DNA of 64,000 nt from Posidonia oceanica (lineage: Eukaryota > Streptophyta > Magnoliopsida > Alismatales > Posidoniaceae). The translations under genes were made by a program, and so were the position numbers. The notes beneath the pieces were generated by a model, which made no database searches, was not told the DNA's origin, and saw only the letters and a list, made by a program, of their open reading frames with translations. This document shows, piece by piece, positions 32,904 to 44,590 of this stretch. The number at the start of each line of letters is the position of its first letter. Position 1 is the stretch's first letter. The DNA lies in assembly GCA_037176725.1 (NCBI GenBank), contig JAZBRS010000054.1:10992001-11056000 (forward strand), in the 5' to 3' direction.

Positions 32904-34542
32904 ACGGCCTCCTGCGCATCAATGCTGATGACCTTTCGATCGATTAGGCGCTGGCCGGCGTCCCGTAAAGTGAGGCAGTCATTCGTCGAGTGCCCGGTGG
33001 CCCGATGGAAACTACAGAACTGATCCGTGTTATGCCACCGCGGTGGGGGGTTTAGTGACGGACGGACAGCCGGGAGTCTCTGAAGTAACACAACCTGGGG
33101 AAAGATGACACTCAATGGATCGACCAGAGGGGTGTAATTACACTCGACACGACGTGGTAGTTTCCGTCCCGGTTGGAGTCCTTACCGAGCTAGTGCGACG
33201 TGATGCACTGGCTCGACAGTGGCAGTGTATGCAAGAGTATGTGCATAATCTAGTAGAGTAGAGTTTGGCTTAGTCTCTGCATAGGCAGGCTCAGGGGGAG
33301 AATCGACGTACGCGACGGCGTGCTGTTCGGAGTAGCCATTGGCAAAGTCGTTTTTGCTATTGCTGCTGCGGTGATTGCTGCTGGAAGGGTTATAGGCCTG
33401 CCTAGCCATTGCAGTGAGTGCAGAGGAAAGCCTACTTCGTAGCGAGCTTTCCACGCGGGTGCCAGCTCTAATCAGTGATGTATAACTAGTGACTGGTTGG
33501 ATGGATAGGAGGGCTCCTGTTGCTGGCTGCACTCCTTTGATGATTATTTCGATAGATTCCTCATCGAAGGGTCTATCTCTGACCTGGACAGCTTTGGAGC
33601 GCCAGCAACCGACATACTTTCCAAATGGCTCTTGCGGCCTCTACCGGATGGCGACGAGATCCTCTCGCTTGGGAATCAAGTCGAGGTTGAAGGAATACTG
33701 GTTAAGGAAAGCCTGGGAAGGATTAGTCCAAGTTTGAACGGCGGCCATGTCAAGGGAAGTGAACCACTTGAGCACGGGACCGGTTAAACTCTTCTGAAAC
33801 AGGCCCATTAGGAGCCTGTCGTTAGCCTGAAGCTGAGAAAGGTCTCCATAGTATGCATTCATATGCAAGATGGGGCTGCCTCTACTGTTGTACTTTTCGA
33901 ATTCCGAAATTCAAAATTTCGAAGGGAGTGTGGCCTCTGAGAAGTAGCAGAGGTACCAGAATTGGTAAGATTGACGGTCCGTATCTTCCACTTGATGAAG
34001 TACTCTTTCTAGATCTCCCATCCTGGCAAGGAGGGCGTCAGAAACTGCTACGGGTGAAGATTGTGCAGCTGAAGCAGGGACAGCGTATGCTATATGGGTC
34101 GCGCAAAAGCGCTCCTCCGGATCCACCATCACACCACCTAGTCTCGAGGCGTGAGGGCCAGCATACCCGTGCGATTGTGAATAGTGTTGTAGGATGCATG
34201 TGGGGGTCTAAACCTGACGCAAATGGGGTGAATAGATAGTATGTTGTGCAGTGTAAGGTGTAGTGCGTGGGAGTAGCAGCTGTTGCACCGGCACGGTCCC
34301 GAGCAACGTGCTCTGAGGGTGCTGTGCTCTTGCCTATCTGTAACACCTGGGAATTTATTTCTCTTGTAATTATGCTTTTTTAATTATTTACTTGACTGCA
34401 GTCGAGTGTTACTGGCCTTGCGGGCCCCACTTGTATTTTGTTGTGGGCCTCATCATTGGTTTGTGTGGGTCTCCACCTATATTTTTGTTGTATACCCCCA
34501 CTTGTGTTGATTGGTGGAACAGATTGTGGTCTGGTCCCTGCC

Positions 34543-34840
34543 TTTCTCTCTCTCTTTCTCTCTCTTTCTCTCTCTCTCTCTCTCTCGCTCCCTCCCTCTC
34601 TCTTTTCCCCACCTCCCCCTCACGCGTGCCTCATCCTCTCCCTCACGCGTGCCCTCCCCTTTCTCCTCCTCCACCCACTCGTGCCCTCTCCCCCACCTGT
34701 TCCCCCTTCCTCCCTCCTCCCCACGCCCGTGCCCTAGCTTGGGTGGTGCAGCATCCTCCTCCCCTCTCCCCATCTCCATCTCCTCCTCTTCCCCCTCTCC
34801 TCCTCCATCTCCCCCTCCCCTTCCTCCTCTCATGTGGTGG
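34543..34840 (+). repeat. CT microsatellite and C-rich tract in S2
   Basis: An interrupted (CT)n run at 34543-34600 grades into a CCTC-rich tract. It opens long Ser/Pro/Leu frames on the plus strand and Arg/Glu frames on the minus strand that are not genes. Confidence 0.85.
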
Positions 34841-36524
34841 CTCGTTGGTGGCCGGTGTATTGTGGCGGCCGGCAGTGGTGTGGCGAGCTCCAGTCGTTGT
34901 CCCGATGGAGCGACGAGCCCGAGAGCGGCGCGCGAAGGTCGGAGTTGCGTGTGGATTGCCGAAGGACGGAGGTTGTCCCTCTATCCCAAGGTACACGCCT
35001 TGCCGTAGTAGCTTAAATGTTTAGAAATTAATATGCATGTGTTCTTTGCCATGATTATATGCTATGGTAGTGATTTGGTGATTTTTGAGATTTTATGTGG
35101 TTTTTGGCCGGATTTATGGTTCGAGTAACTTAAATGCTTATATATGGTTTTCCGGTGAATTCCGGTGTTTTGTACCTCGGATTGAGATTGATGTGATATG
35201 GTTGTGTTGCTCGAGCAGAGACGCTTGTTTTCATATATTGCATGCTTGATTTGGCATGAATTTGATAGTGTTTGAGGTTTTGTTAGAAAATGACTTGAAT
35301 GTGGGTTTTCTGGTGTTTTTGTGTTTTGTATACCTCGGAATGCCATAACGTGTGTATGGTTGCATTCCTTATTGAATTCTGGAGATTCCGGTATATGGCA
35401 TGCTAGTTTTAGAGTTTTATTCGTGTGTTTTAGGATTTAAATAGGTTTTATGAGTTTTCTGCCCAACTCTGGTTCGGCACGCCGTTTTCGAACGGTATGC
35501 CGATTTCTGAAGGAAATCGGGATACCGATCCATACCGGTCTCCCATTTTCCTGTCAGATCTAAACCAGAACCTCAATTTGGTTGATCAAAATCGATCGGT
35601 CTGCCATTTTCAGGGCTCGATCGGTCCGACTGGTGGATTTGGTTCCACCGAATGAGGGATTTTCGGTCGACCGATGGGATATCGGTCTGCCGATTTCTGT
35701 GCTGGACCGATCGACCAGTGGATTTGGTTCCAATGAATTAGGGATTTGTGATCAACTAGTGGGATTTTTGGTCTGCCGATTTTGGTCTAGGTTACTCTCC
35801 CAGACTTGTTTCCTGATGTGGTTTCGATGGTTGGTTTTGGGGCATATTGTGCTTTAGCCCATGATATTAATAAATGTTTTCAAAGAGATTTTTGAGGAAA
35901 ACATGGATGGTTTGCAAATGATTTTGTCGAAATTTTCCGTGGCCGAAAACCTGGGAGTTGTGTTGGCTGGACCCGGGGACACGACGGCATTCCTAGTGTG
36001 TCGCACACTTCGCCTGGGTTGAGGTTTTGTAGGTCGGGGTGCCGGCCGTACTTAGCGATGTCGTAGCAACGGACTTGGGAGGTATGATACTCGTACGTAG
36101 CTGAGCGTAATACCCTCCTTGTTACGGGCACCGGGACTCGCCTGGTTTTGGATGCTGGCTGAGCCTAGGGTTTGGAGCCTCTAGTGGTTCGAAGCACTGA
36201 GCTGAGGTCGTCGTATATTAGGCGTGCCCTGTGGTTTGTCCTGATTGAGGACAACTCGCCCAGTTTGAGTGAGTAGCTTTTTCAGGTGGGGATCGCTTTT
36301 GAAGCGTCTCTAATGACGAGATGCCGGGACGGACACGCTCCTCCACCGGGCGGGTGTTCGTGGCAGTGCAGTGAGCTGCAGGGGTGAGTCCTTGGCTACT
36401 GCTTGAGGCCAGGTCAGTTGCTTGGCGTTAGGCAACACGATCAGTTGTGGTTTTGTGCCCGTGGGGCTATGTTTGGTTGTTGCCGGCCGTATTAAGCTAG
36501 AGCTTTGCCTGAGTTTGGGCTTTG

Positions 36525-36810
36525 TGAGGTTTTGCTGTGTTTTGGGCCGTATTGGGCCAATTGCTTTTCCGCCTGTGTATGACATGAGATTATGTTTTGA
36601 GTTTTGGACCATATTGGGCCTAGTGTTTTCCGTCTATTTACGATGTGAGGTTTTGCTAAGTTTTGGGGTCGTATTGGGCCTAATATCACCCGCCTATTTA
36701 TGGCGTGTGGTTTTGGTTTGAGCTTTAGACTAGTGGGCCGTTCTATTGATTGAGATTTGGTTTTACGAGGTATTTCCGCCTTGTTTTGGCCAGTGGGCCG
36801 AGTGTTTTCC
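36525..36810 (+). repeat. Degenerate 65-bp repeats around TATTGGGCC in S2
   Basis: Four diverged units contain GTTTTGGGCCGTATTGGGCC, a CCGCCT or CCGTCT motif and TATTTACGATGTGAGGTTTT. A separate pair of about 85-bp repeats with CGATCGGT and GGTCTGCCGATTT lies at 35590-35780. Confidence 0.6.
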
Positions 36811-38206
36811 CAGCCTGAGGGGTTGGAGGGTTTTGAGTGGTGCCAAGGTTTAGGCCGGTGAGCCATGGTTTGTGAAAATGTTTTGTAAACACCTGTCTTT
36901 CTCGGTTTTGGCATATTGGCTTTGGCAGGGTGTTTTTTTTATTATATTGCTTATTGTGGATCCAGATTTGGGGTTTTGACCGGTTGCACCGTATTTGAGG
37001 TTTTTATACTGGTTTCTCACGTGGGTTTTGCGAGGTGTGTGCTGGGTGACTATTTCTAGTCACTCACGTGTGCTTTGTGTGGTTTTCAGTTGTAGGTGCA
37101 GATGATTAGCTGGTTCGGAGTTCTAGTGCATACAGTGGGAGTCACGTAGCTGTCCACTATAGGTTCCTGGCACAAATATTTGTTGTTTAGCCCTGTAGTT
37201 TATTGTGATTGTTGTAATTAATTAAGTTTTAAATTTTTTGGGCTTTTGGATTGTGTCGGTAGCGACTCGGGTCGTTATACAATCCAAGAGACTGGCTACC
37301 AAATGATGAAGTAGCATGCAGTGGATGGTGCTGTGTAGGTGCAGGAGGTAGAAAAATCACCCGCATCGCCGGAGCTGTGTGGAGATGGGGCGATGGCAAG
37401 GGCGGAAGTGCGGTGTGGTGAGCCTGCGGAGATATAGTGGGCTGTACCGGAACCTCAGTGGTCGGAAAGAAAGATGGGGCCGTAGTCGTGTCAAGTGCAA
37501 AAGCCATGTCTCGCAACCTCTCGGCCTTAGCCTGGTCGTGCTTGTGAGGCAGGGGACTCGTCGACCGACGGGCCAAGACGCAAAAGGGCGCCCACCGAAG
37601 GTGGCACAGGAACAAAGGACTAAAATGGGGGAGACCCTATGACAGAAACAGTCGTAGACGATTGGATTCCCGAGATGTGAGAGCCCTGGAATGGAACAGA
37701 AGGCGACGCTCTTAGAGCTTAGTGGTGGTCACCGCGATTGCTTCGGTGACAAGCTCTTGATCAACTCGGGTCAGCCCTTGTTTCTGATAATGGGGTTGTG
37801 AGGTCTCCTGCACCAAAAGGGGCGAAGAGACGGCAGATGTCAAAGGAAGGGAAGGAGAGACCGAAGTCGGTATCTCCTCCGACACCAAAGAAGAAGAAGG
37901 CTCGCTGGTATGCTAGGCCATAGCAGACTGCGAGCGAGTGCGAATGGGTCTGCGGCTAGACGCAGAAGCGCATGACCTAAGACGAGTTATTATCGAATGC
38001 GACAGGTAGCTCAGAGACGAAGAGGAGGGACGCTCGAGGTCTTCACAGAGGATCTCACTCCTACCTGTGGAAAACAGCAAAGGCGTCAGAGATTGGATGC
38101 AAAACAAGTTATTAAATGTGGCATGAATGGCACACATGCAAATGAATGCCCTATTATGCGCTCTCTTACCATACATGTCCTGAGTAGATGACCTACTCGA
38201 ACTCAT

Positions 38207-39053
38207 TCATGGGTATGGGTTTATTGAAAGGCTCTAGGTCAGAAAAAGTGGGCAACTGTTTAAATCCTGGCCAAAGCTCAGGCAGTAACGGGGTGGTGCG
38301 TTGGGAGCCTCAACCCTGCCAAAGCTTGGGTTGTATCCTCTACTAACACCGACACGACTCCTGATAAGGGGGGACAGACCGACTTGCTTGCAACATGCCA
38401 AAGCAGTGGAACAAGTGACCGGGACTGCCCTTCTCAGACTAAGTGGGTGGATCACGGATGAGATGATGCATACTTTCTAAAATGATCAATCATGCAAAGA
38501 TGTTGTTAAGTGTTTTACTTGCGTTTTATTTAGCCAAGGGGGAAAATTGCAAGTTCTGGCTCTAGTTGTGCTTAAATTTTAATGTTTGGCTTTATTCGTT
38601 GCTTTTAAATTAATTCAAAAGGGAAGCAAGCATGTTTCTAATATCCTAGGCATGGGAAAAGCATGAAAGGGAAAGAAATAGGAAGTCATGGCATGCAAGT
38701 AATCATACAACAAGGCAAAAGGCATGCACATGATATGTGCAGGTGTTGTGGGCACGATGGTGAAAAGAAGGCACTCATCATATCAAAAAACATGTATACA
38801 TGATATGTGCATGTGTGGTGGCGAAGCAATTGTGCAAAACAAAGCATTTACCATTCAAAAGGTATGTATTATTGTACCAAGCAAGTATTTAGGCATGTAT
38901 AATGCAAGAGATAAAGCAGGATAAGCAAATGCGGCATTAAGCAGGAAATAAAGTAGGTAGAGTAAGCAGGCAAGGCATGGAAAGACATAAGGCAAGTAAA
39001 ATGCAAAATCCGAGCAAGCGAGAAAACCAAAAAACGAAAGTCAGAGTCTAGAA
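38207..39053 (-). other. E3 leader region
   Basis: Between the primer site and gag. A-rich on the plus strand, with ATGCAAG/GCATGC motifs. No gene is recognised. Confidence 0.5.
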
Positions 39054-39071
39054 TCCCCAACGGAGTCGCCA
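39054..39071 (-). other. E3 primer-binding site
   Basis: Minus strand TGGCGACTCCGTTGGGGA begins two bases after the LTR end. It would pair with a tRNA ending TCCCCAACGGAGTCGCCA. That is close to the 3' end of plant tRNA-Arg, which Ogre/Tat elements use as primer; the tRNA identity is recalled from family knowledge, not shown here. Confidence 0.75.
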
Positions 39072-39929
39072 GCTGTCGTGACCGGGTTCCTACCGGGGCG
39101 ACGTTGTGGTGCGCTGCCAGAGCTCGCACACGCCGACTGACGAGAGGGTCGTAAATAGTTGGTGAATCCGAGGAAATAAACTCGACTCGAAAACACCGGA
39201 ATGAAGGAAAAAAACAAACAAGGGATAAGGTAAAACGGAGTCGCCACCTAGCCTATTAAATCGGAAGACGAGGAAAACCGAGGAAAGTATAGAAAACATG
39301 CAAGTGGATGCGATGCTATGCAAGATAAAATGACTCGTGTCTAGGATAAGGGCATAATAGTCATTGCAGGCCAAAAGAAAGGGTAACGACTCCTGTTACG
39401 CGCGGGGAAGGTATTAGGCACCCTCGACACGCTCGGAATCAGTCTTTCTAGACTTCTCGCTCGCATATGCAGGTATGTCGACAAATACTTGCCTTTACTG
39501 TAAGCCCGAGGGACGAGGGATGGTATGCCATGCTATGAATGCTTTAACTTGCTTAAATATATGCTTGAGATGCCATGATGTGTGATTGAAATTAAACGTG
39601 CAATCTATGTGCTCAACAGCGCTGCCAGTGTTCTAAACCGGGCATACCCTGGTTCATAAGGACTCCAGGCAGTAAGCATCACTGCCCTAACTGCAATACA
39701 GGTGAGAAATCAAAGCAACGAATAAAACCATGCAATGCGAAGCGACATGCGAGGGAAAATAAGTCCGAGGCGGAAAACCATGGGAAAACAGGCGATGCAA
39801 GGTGTAAAATAAGAAATAGGGATCCAGTAGCATGCATGGGTGCTAAAGCATGTACTCAAAGGGCCAAAGTGTGGAAAACGACATCTGAAACAAAAACGAC
39901 GCTAAAACACAAGTGCTACAAACTGTAAA

Positions 39930-40895
39930 GTGTTGGACACTGGAAAACCCAGCGTCCTATGTTAGACGCTGGGGTGCCAAGCGTCCAACTCAGAGGACCA
40001 AAAAACCTGTAGAAAAGCATGCATGTTTGGAAAATGGGGTTTTTATGCGATGTGAAAGCTATGGACAGATAAACCATACCAAGAGATCAAAGTAACATTT
40101 CAGAAATCAAATGCAAGCGACAAATCTGTTTTAAACTAGCAGAAGGCGTTAAACGTTGTGATTAGCAGCGTCTAACGTTAGACGCTGGAAATTCCAGCGT
40201 CCAACACCTTGAGCTTGGATTTTGAAAACTATGCATGTATGCTGGATGATTAAACATGATATTGATGCAACATGATAATGGGGAAACATGCAGATCCTGG
40301 CATAAAAGCAAGATGAGTAGTCAAAAGATTTTTAAGAATAAATCATAGGCATCAAACTGGTCCAAGCCAAAGTATATCGTTGGATGCTGGAGTACCCTGC
40401 GTCTTACATAAAACGTTGGAAAGCTTGGCGTCCAACATATAGAAGGCAGAGACAAAACTTAGCATGCAAACTAGACAAAAAACCTTGATATAAACCTGCA
40501 AATAACTGAAAGAAAGCTCAGATCTCAACATGCAAACATGAAGAAGGCAGACATATCAAGCAAAAGCGATTAAAAGATGCCAAGGTGCAAAATGAAACAC
40601 AGGGGTGTAAGACGTGGAGACGGCCAGCGTCCTACATAAGACACGTGATGCCATGCGTCTTACACCCAAGCAGACCACTCTGAGAAACCGAAGAGAGAAT
40701 CCAAGCCAAAAATAAATACAAGATTCCTAGCATGACATCTAGATGCATGAGAGATAGCATGCAAGATATTAAATCATGTTGGATAGCATTTAAATCATAA
40801 TAGCAAGGAAATAAATTAATTAAAGGCAGCAGAGGTGTTGGACGCTGCCACAGGACGCGTCCAATGTTAGACACACCAGGTTGTGCGTCCAACAA
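39930..40895 (-). repeat. Palindrome array in the E3 LTR
   Basis: Five clusters occur at about 39931-39989, 40145-40207, 40380-40437, 40604-40668 and 40832-40893. GCGTCTAACGTTAGACGC at 40168-40185 is a perfect 18-bp palindrome. It overlaps GTTAGACGCTGGAA-A-TTCCAGCGTCCAAC (40177-40205), a second inverted repeat. Others have loops of 4-8 nt between ACGCTGG and CCAGCGT arms. Arm sequence changes between copies: CC/GG, CT/AG and CTT/AAG versions. Confidence 0.75.
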
Positions 40896-41737
40896 GTCGG
40901 GAAACTTCCCGGCAAGAATCGATGCTTAAATCGATCCAAAACTGTAAACTAACCAGCTAGGAAGCATCAGCATGCAACAACGATCATAAACATGTATTTG
41001 GAATAAAAAATGAGTGTGTGGATCACTCCACCCCCTCCTCTCTCTTGCTGCCGGCGTTCATGGCATTTCCGGCCATCCAGATGGCCGGAAGCTATGAAGT
41101 TTGGCTGTGGAGCTTTGCTACGATGAGGGAGGAGATGAGGGACGCACGAGACAGAGAGAATTACCTGCAAGTGGCTCGGAGTTGATGTACGTGCGGCCAG
41201 TCGGAGGTGACAGACGGCGACGTCGGCGAGCTTGGAAGCGTGGCCTCGCCTGGAGGCGGGGAAAGCACTTAGCGGGGTTCCTCTCACGCTGGGGATGCTC
41301 ACTGGATTGGTTTGGGTGGCTTGGAGGCTCTGGAGCTCTTGCGAGATTCGCTGGAATAGGTGGGACGGTGGTGCAGTAGGTGGGTTGCTCTGGTTTTGTT
41401 TGGTGGAGGTTTGCCAATGGCAGGGGGTGGCAGGAGCGTGCTCTAGAGGTCGCGGCGGGATGTGGCGTGCACGGCGAGTGGGCATGGGTTGGCAGGCACG
41501 CTCAAGAGGTGGCTTGCACGACGAATGGCAGGTCAGCAAAGGGATGGCCGGAAACGTCCAAAGGAACGCGTGGCGAGAAAGTTGGGTAGGTGGCGTGCTG
41601 TACGGGTGGCTCCGGGGTGAGGCACAGACTCCGGGGGCGAGCCAAGTGGCTGGGCGGTCCGTGGGGAGCGGCGGAGTTGGTGGAGGGCGGCCCTAGGCAC
41701 AGCGGAGGGTGAGCCAAAGGGCTGCTATGGCCGACGC

Positions 41738-41766
41738 GTTGGACGCTGGCACAGCCAGCGTCTAAC
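41738..41766. repeat. Hairpin of the same palindrome family, near the E3 LTR start
   Basis: GTTGGACGCTGGC, a 3-nt ACA loop, then GCCAGCGTCTAAC: a 13-bp stem with one mismatch. It is the clearest looped member of the family. Confidence 0.8.
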
Positions 41767-41999
41767 AACCCAAGGGTGTTTAAAGGCTGTTTTTGGGATT
41801 TGGGCTTGGGTTAGGACTTGGGTTAAGGCTTTGGTTTGACTTGGGTATGGTTTAGGTGGGATTAGGTTTTGGAAGGACTTGTTGGGGTTTTGGTGGGTTC
41901 GAAATGGAGTTGGGGTTTTGGTTGGGTCATGCCGCAATCCAGGTGAGCTTCCAGAGATCCTTTAAGGAAGAGTTGTCAGAACGGGGTGTCTACAATTAC

Positions 42000-42900
42000 T
42001 AGGGGTGTACATGGGTCCAGGTTGACCCGAAAACTGAACCAATCCGACCCGTGTGGGTTGGGTTGGGTCAGATTTTTTTATCATGGGTTGGGTATGGGTC
42101 AGAAAATCCCAAACCCGAACTTTCTAGGTTGGGTATAGATTCCAGGCATGGGTTACTCAATCCAATCCGAACCCAATGGTATATATATAATATTAATTAT
42201 TTATATTTATAAATACATATTATATATATAATTTTTTATTTATAAACATTTTCTATTTGTATTAATTTGGTTGTAATACCCAACAGTATTAATCTTCAAC
42301 CTGTATATACTCGACAGTGGAATTCCTTGTCAATACCAACTTCATAGGTATAATCTTCAACCTATATTAATTTGATTATACAATCTGCTTGCTGGTAGCA
42401 TTAAACACAACTTCTTTTTTCACTTCTCATGCTTGACACTTATATATATTTCACAAGCAATACTAATGGAGCTATTTCTGTTTGTTAAGTAACTATACTT
42501 TTATTAGCTATTTTTAAATCAATAAACCTGAATTATCCTCCAATTTTTGTAGTCTTCTAGTCCTCTGGTTAAGTAAGCATCATTCTCTTGTACTCTTAAG
42601 AGAAAATTGTTGTTAGATGGCTAAGCAATACTAATATATCGCACGCCAGTTTTTCTAACTTTTGATATTGGATGAGCTTGTTATTATTTTTTTGTAATTA
42701 ATAATGGATGAGTCTATGTCTTTCTTTTGTGTAAAATTCAGGTGTTATAAAACCCGAGAATCGACCCGACCCAACCCGAAGTTTGTGGGTCGGGTTGGGT
42801 CTAGACTGGGTATGGGTCTAAAATTATCCAAACCGAATAATATGGGTTGGGTCGTGGATTCACCCCTAACCTGACCTAACCCGACCCATGTACACCCCTA
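42000..42900. mobile_element. Non-autonomous hAT-type DNA transposon (901 bp)
   Basis: Ends are inverted repeats: TAGGGGTGTACATGGGTC at 42000-42017 and GACCCATGTACACCCCTA at 42883-42900. Subterminal GGGTTGGGTC motifs repeat near both ends and the middle is AT-rich. The right flank TATATTAC (42901-42908) is an 8-bp duplication typical of hAT. On the left only its last five bases ATTAC are visible because E3 inserted exactly there. No transposase is encoded. Confidence 0.8.
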
Positions 42901-42908
42901 TATATTAC

Positions 42909-44155
42909 TGTAGATTAACGAAACAGTATCACGATAATACAAACAGTTCCTATTCAATCTTTTAAATCTAAAGGGAAATTTCAAAATTATAACAACCAAG
43001 GAGAACAAACTGTTAATACACAAATCGAATATATTTTTGGCAGTTATTTTAAATTTAGAATATTTAAATAGTTTATTTATAGAAATATTAGAATACACGT
43101 ATAGAAGATATTTTTGACAGTTATTTGAAATTTGGAATATAAAGCAAATATTCAAATAATTGCCATAGTTTATTTGATATTTTTAGTAGTTATTTGTATT
43201 TGCGGAAATGTATCATTGACTAGTTGTTAATGTGGGTTAATAGAATACCACATCAAATATGAGAAAGAAAAAAACAGGAAAATTTTAAAAGGAATGAAAC
43301 AGTTACCATAAAAAAAGCTCAATCAATCTAAAAACAACTACCATAAACACATTGCATCACACGTCATCCAAAAAAAAGTGAAACATTATTATTTAAAAAA
43401 AAAGGCAAAATGACAAACGGTTAACATGGGTTAATAGAATACCGTGTCAAATTTAAGAAAGAAAAAATTTTCTATATGGAAAAAAGGCAGTTATTTGAAT
43501 ATATGGATGTAAAGCAAAATTTTAGAAGAAAAAAGGAAATTTTAAAATGATATAATCTTCTAGTAACGACCTGTCACACACATCAACAGATTTTTTTTTG
43601 AAGTTATTTTAAATTTTGGGAATTTAAATATGGAAAACGTATAATTAACTGCTTTAGACGTGTATTTATTGAAACTCATGTCTAATATGGAAAAAATCCA
43701 CGACAATACACATAAAACAGTTACTATATTCAAACTAAATTTACATGTCATATAATAATTAAAATAGTTTTATTCAACATAAAAAAAAAACACAAAACCA
43801 CTAACTACAAAATTATGGTTTTCATAACAACCACCAGATCAAACATCTAATGGCCATATTACATCTTCTTTCAAAATAGTTTCAAACGAACGTCCACTTT
43901 GTCCCTGGTTTCAAACTGCAAGCAAAACAGACGTCTATTTTGTTTTTTTACTGTGTTGATGTCGCTCATAAGTGGACATCCAGAGCAGACATTCGCTCAA
44001 TCCCTGGTGAAGATGCAGTGTGCCAGCGGACGTCCACCTTGAATGTTTGCAAAACCTCTGAATCAATGCAGTGACGTAGCAAACATCCATCAAATTATTT
44101 CAAGTCAAAAAAAACTTAACACTCCATCACAAAATTACATTCTGTATTCCAAACT
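42909..44155. other. AT-rich spacer with diverged repeats
   Basis: No gene is recognised. A motif TTTTTGACAGTTATTTGAAA and a block GGGTTAATAGAATACCACAT with AAGAAAGAAAAAA recur at 43030-43170, 43220-43290, 43425-43500 and 43590-43640, so this is a decayed repeat or inserted element. At 43880-44060 GGACGTCCAC-like motifs recur about five times. Confidence 0.5.
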
Positions 44156-44156
44156 A

Positions 44157-44453
44157 GAGGTATAAAATGAGCCAACCTGACCGGTAAACTCTGTGGCCTG
44201 ACCAAGCCTGGACCGAGTCGGGCCAACCTGATTGGGTTAATTTTTTAAACTACCTAGCCCAACACGGCCCAGGGCCTACGGCAACGCCACGTCGGTTCAG
44301 TCTAACGGACTGTTCTTTATTTTTATTTTGTTTTTAAAATCCAGGTCGATCCAGCCCAACCTAGTCTAACTACGGACACCAAATAGGTATCGTCCGACGA
44401 ATCAGGTGGGTCTAACCCTCGGGCCTGGTGGCACGACACGTGGCCGGGATTTA
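44157..44453. mobile_element. Small inverted-repeat element upstream of MFL1
   Basis: The left end TAGAGGTATAAAATGAGCC and right end GGATTTATACCTATA form imperfect terminal inverted repeats. The interior is rich in GGCC, AACCTGA and GGGCC motifs, as in hAT-related MITEs. The target duplication is unclear. It lies about 140 bp before the MFL1 ATG, so it may contribute promoter sequence. Confidence 0.5.
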
Positions 44454-44590
44454 TACCTATACTCAAAACTCCAAAATGTATCCCTAGAATTCCCATCTAT
44501 AACCACCACACATATTCACCTGCCAACCGTTTGATCCCGCATCAACTCCTCCATTTCCTACTCCTCTCCAAGCAAACACAGACAGCAAAA

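Larger units (their letters stand above)
34339..37281. mobile_element. S2: probable solo LTR (2.94 kb) in E3 gag
   Basis: The gag frame is broken by a block starting TGTAACACCTGGGAATTTAT and ending GGGTCGTTATACA. The ends TGTAACAC and GTTATACA are imperfect inverted repeats with TG/CA borders. No coding domain is seen. The target duplication is not clean (CTATC before, ATCCA after), so borders could be off by a few bases. The overall look (CT-rich start, later CACCGGGACTCGCCTGG) resembles Del/Tekay-type chromovirus LTRs, which is only an impression. Confidence 0.6.
32904..38206 (-). pseudogene. E3 gag, interrupted by S2
   Basis: On the minus strand, downstream of the leader, 38206-37282 encodes a Ser/Arg-rich N-terminus (RPSSSSLSYLS, SSRRPIRTRSQ). 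After the S2 insertion the frame resumes at 34338 with LLARMGDLERVLHQVEDTD and YYGDLSQLQANDRLLMGLFQ, then SLTGPVLKWFTSLDMAAVQT and FLNQYSFNLDLIPKREDL, the typical gag core. A zinc-knuckle-like motif FCSFHRATGHSTNDCLTLRD (about 33009) and LIDRKVISID close it. Several stops and frameshifts are present. A spliced leader is possible (GTAAGA donor near 38168, TTCCACAG acceptor near 38070). Confidence 0.75.
32904..41994 (-). mobile_element. E3: minus-strand Tat/Ogre-like element, 5' LTR, PBS and gag
   Basis: Read on the minus strand: 5' LTR 41994-39074, primer site 39071-39054, leader, then gag to 32904 where E2 begins. The pol genes and 3' LTR should lie outside the window to the left. The flanking 5 bp at 41995-41999 (ATTAC) are the expected target duplication. 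S2 is inserted in the gag region. Confidence 0.75.
39074..41994 (-). mobile_element. E3 5' LTR (2.92 kb)
   Basis: On the minus strand it starts TGTAGACACCCCGTTCTGAC (41994) and ends GGTCACGACA (39074), directly before the primer site. Segments at 39230-39250 (GGTGGCGACTCC) and 39370-39690 match S1's right end. The first 220 bp of the LTR are C-rich on the sense strand (telomere-like TTGGGTTAGG on plus). Positions 41040-41700 are GC-rich without a recognisable gene. Palindrome copies are abundant at 39930-40895 and 41738. Confidence 0.8.

Noticed and set aside
34392..35024. 210-codon Ser/Pro/Leu-rich ORF
   Set aside because: Produced by the CT microsatellite and CCTC tract of S2.
41770..41935. 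Telomere-like TTGGGTTAGG tract as an interstitial telomere
   Set aside because: No repeated TTTAGGG units; it is an irregular G-rich stretch at the start of the E3 LTR, with a C/A-rich counterpart at the start of S1.
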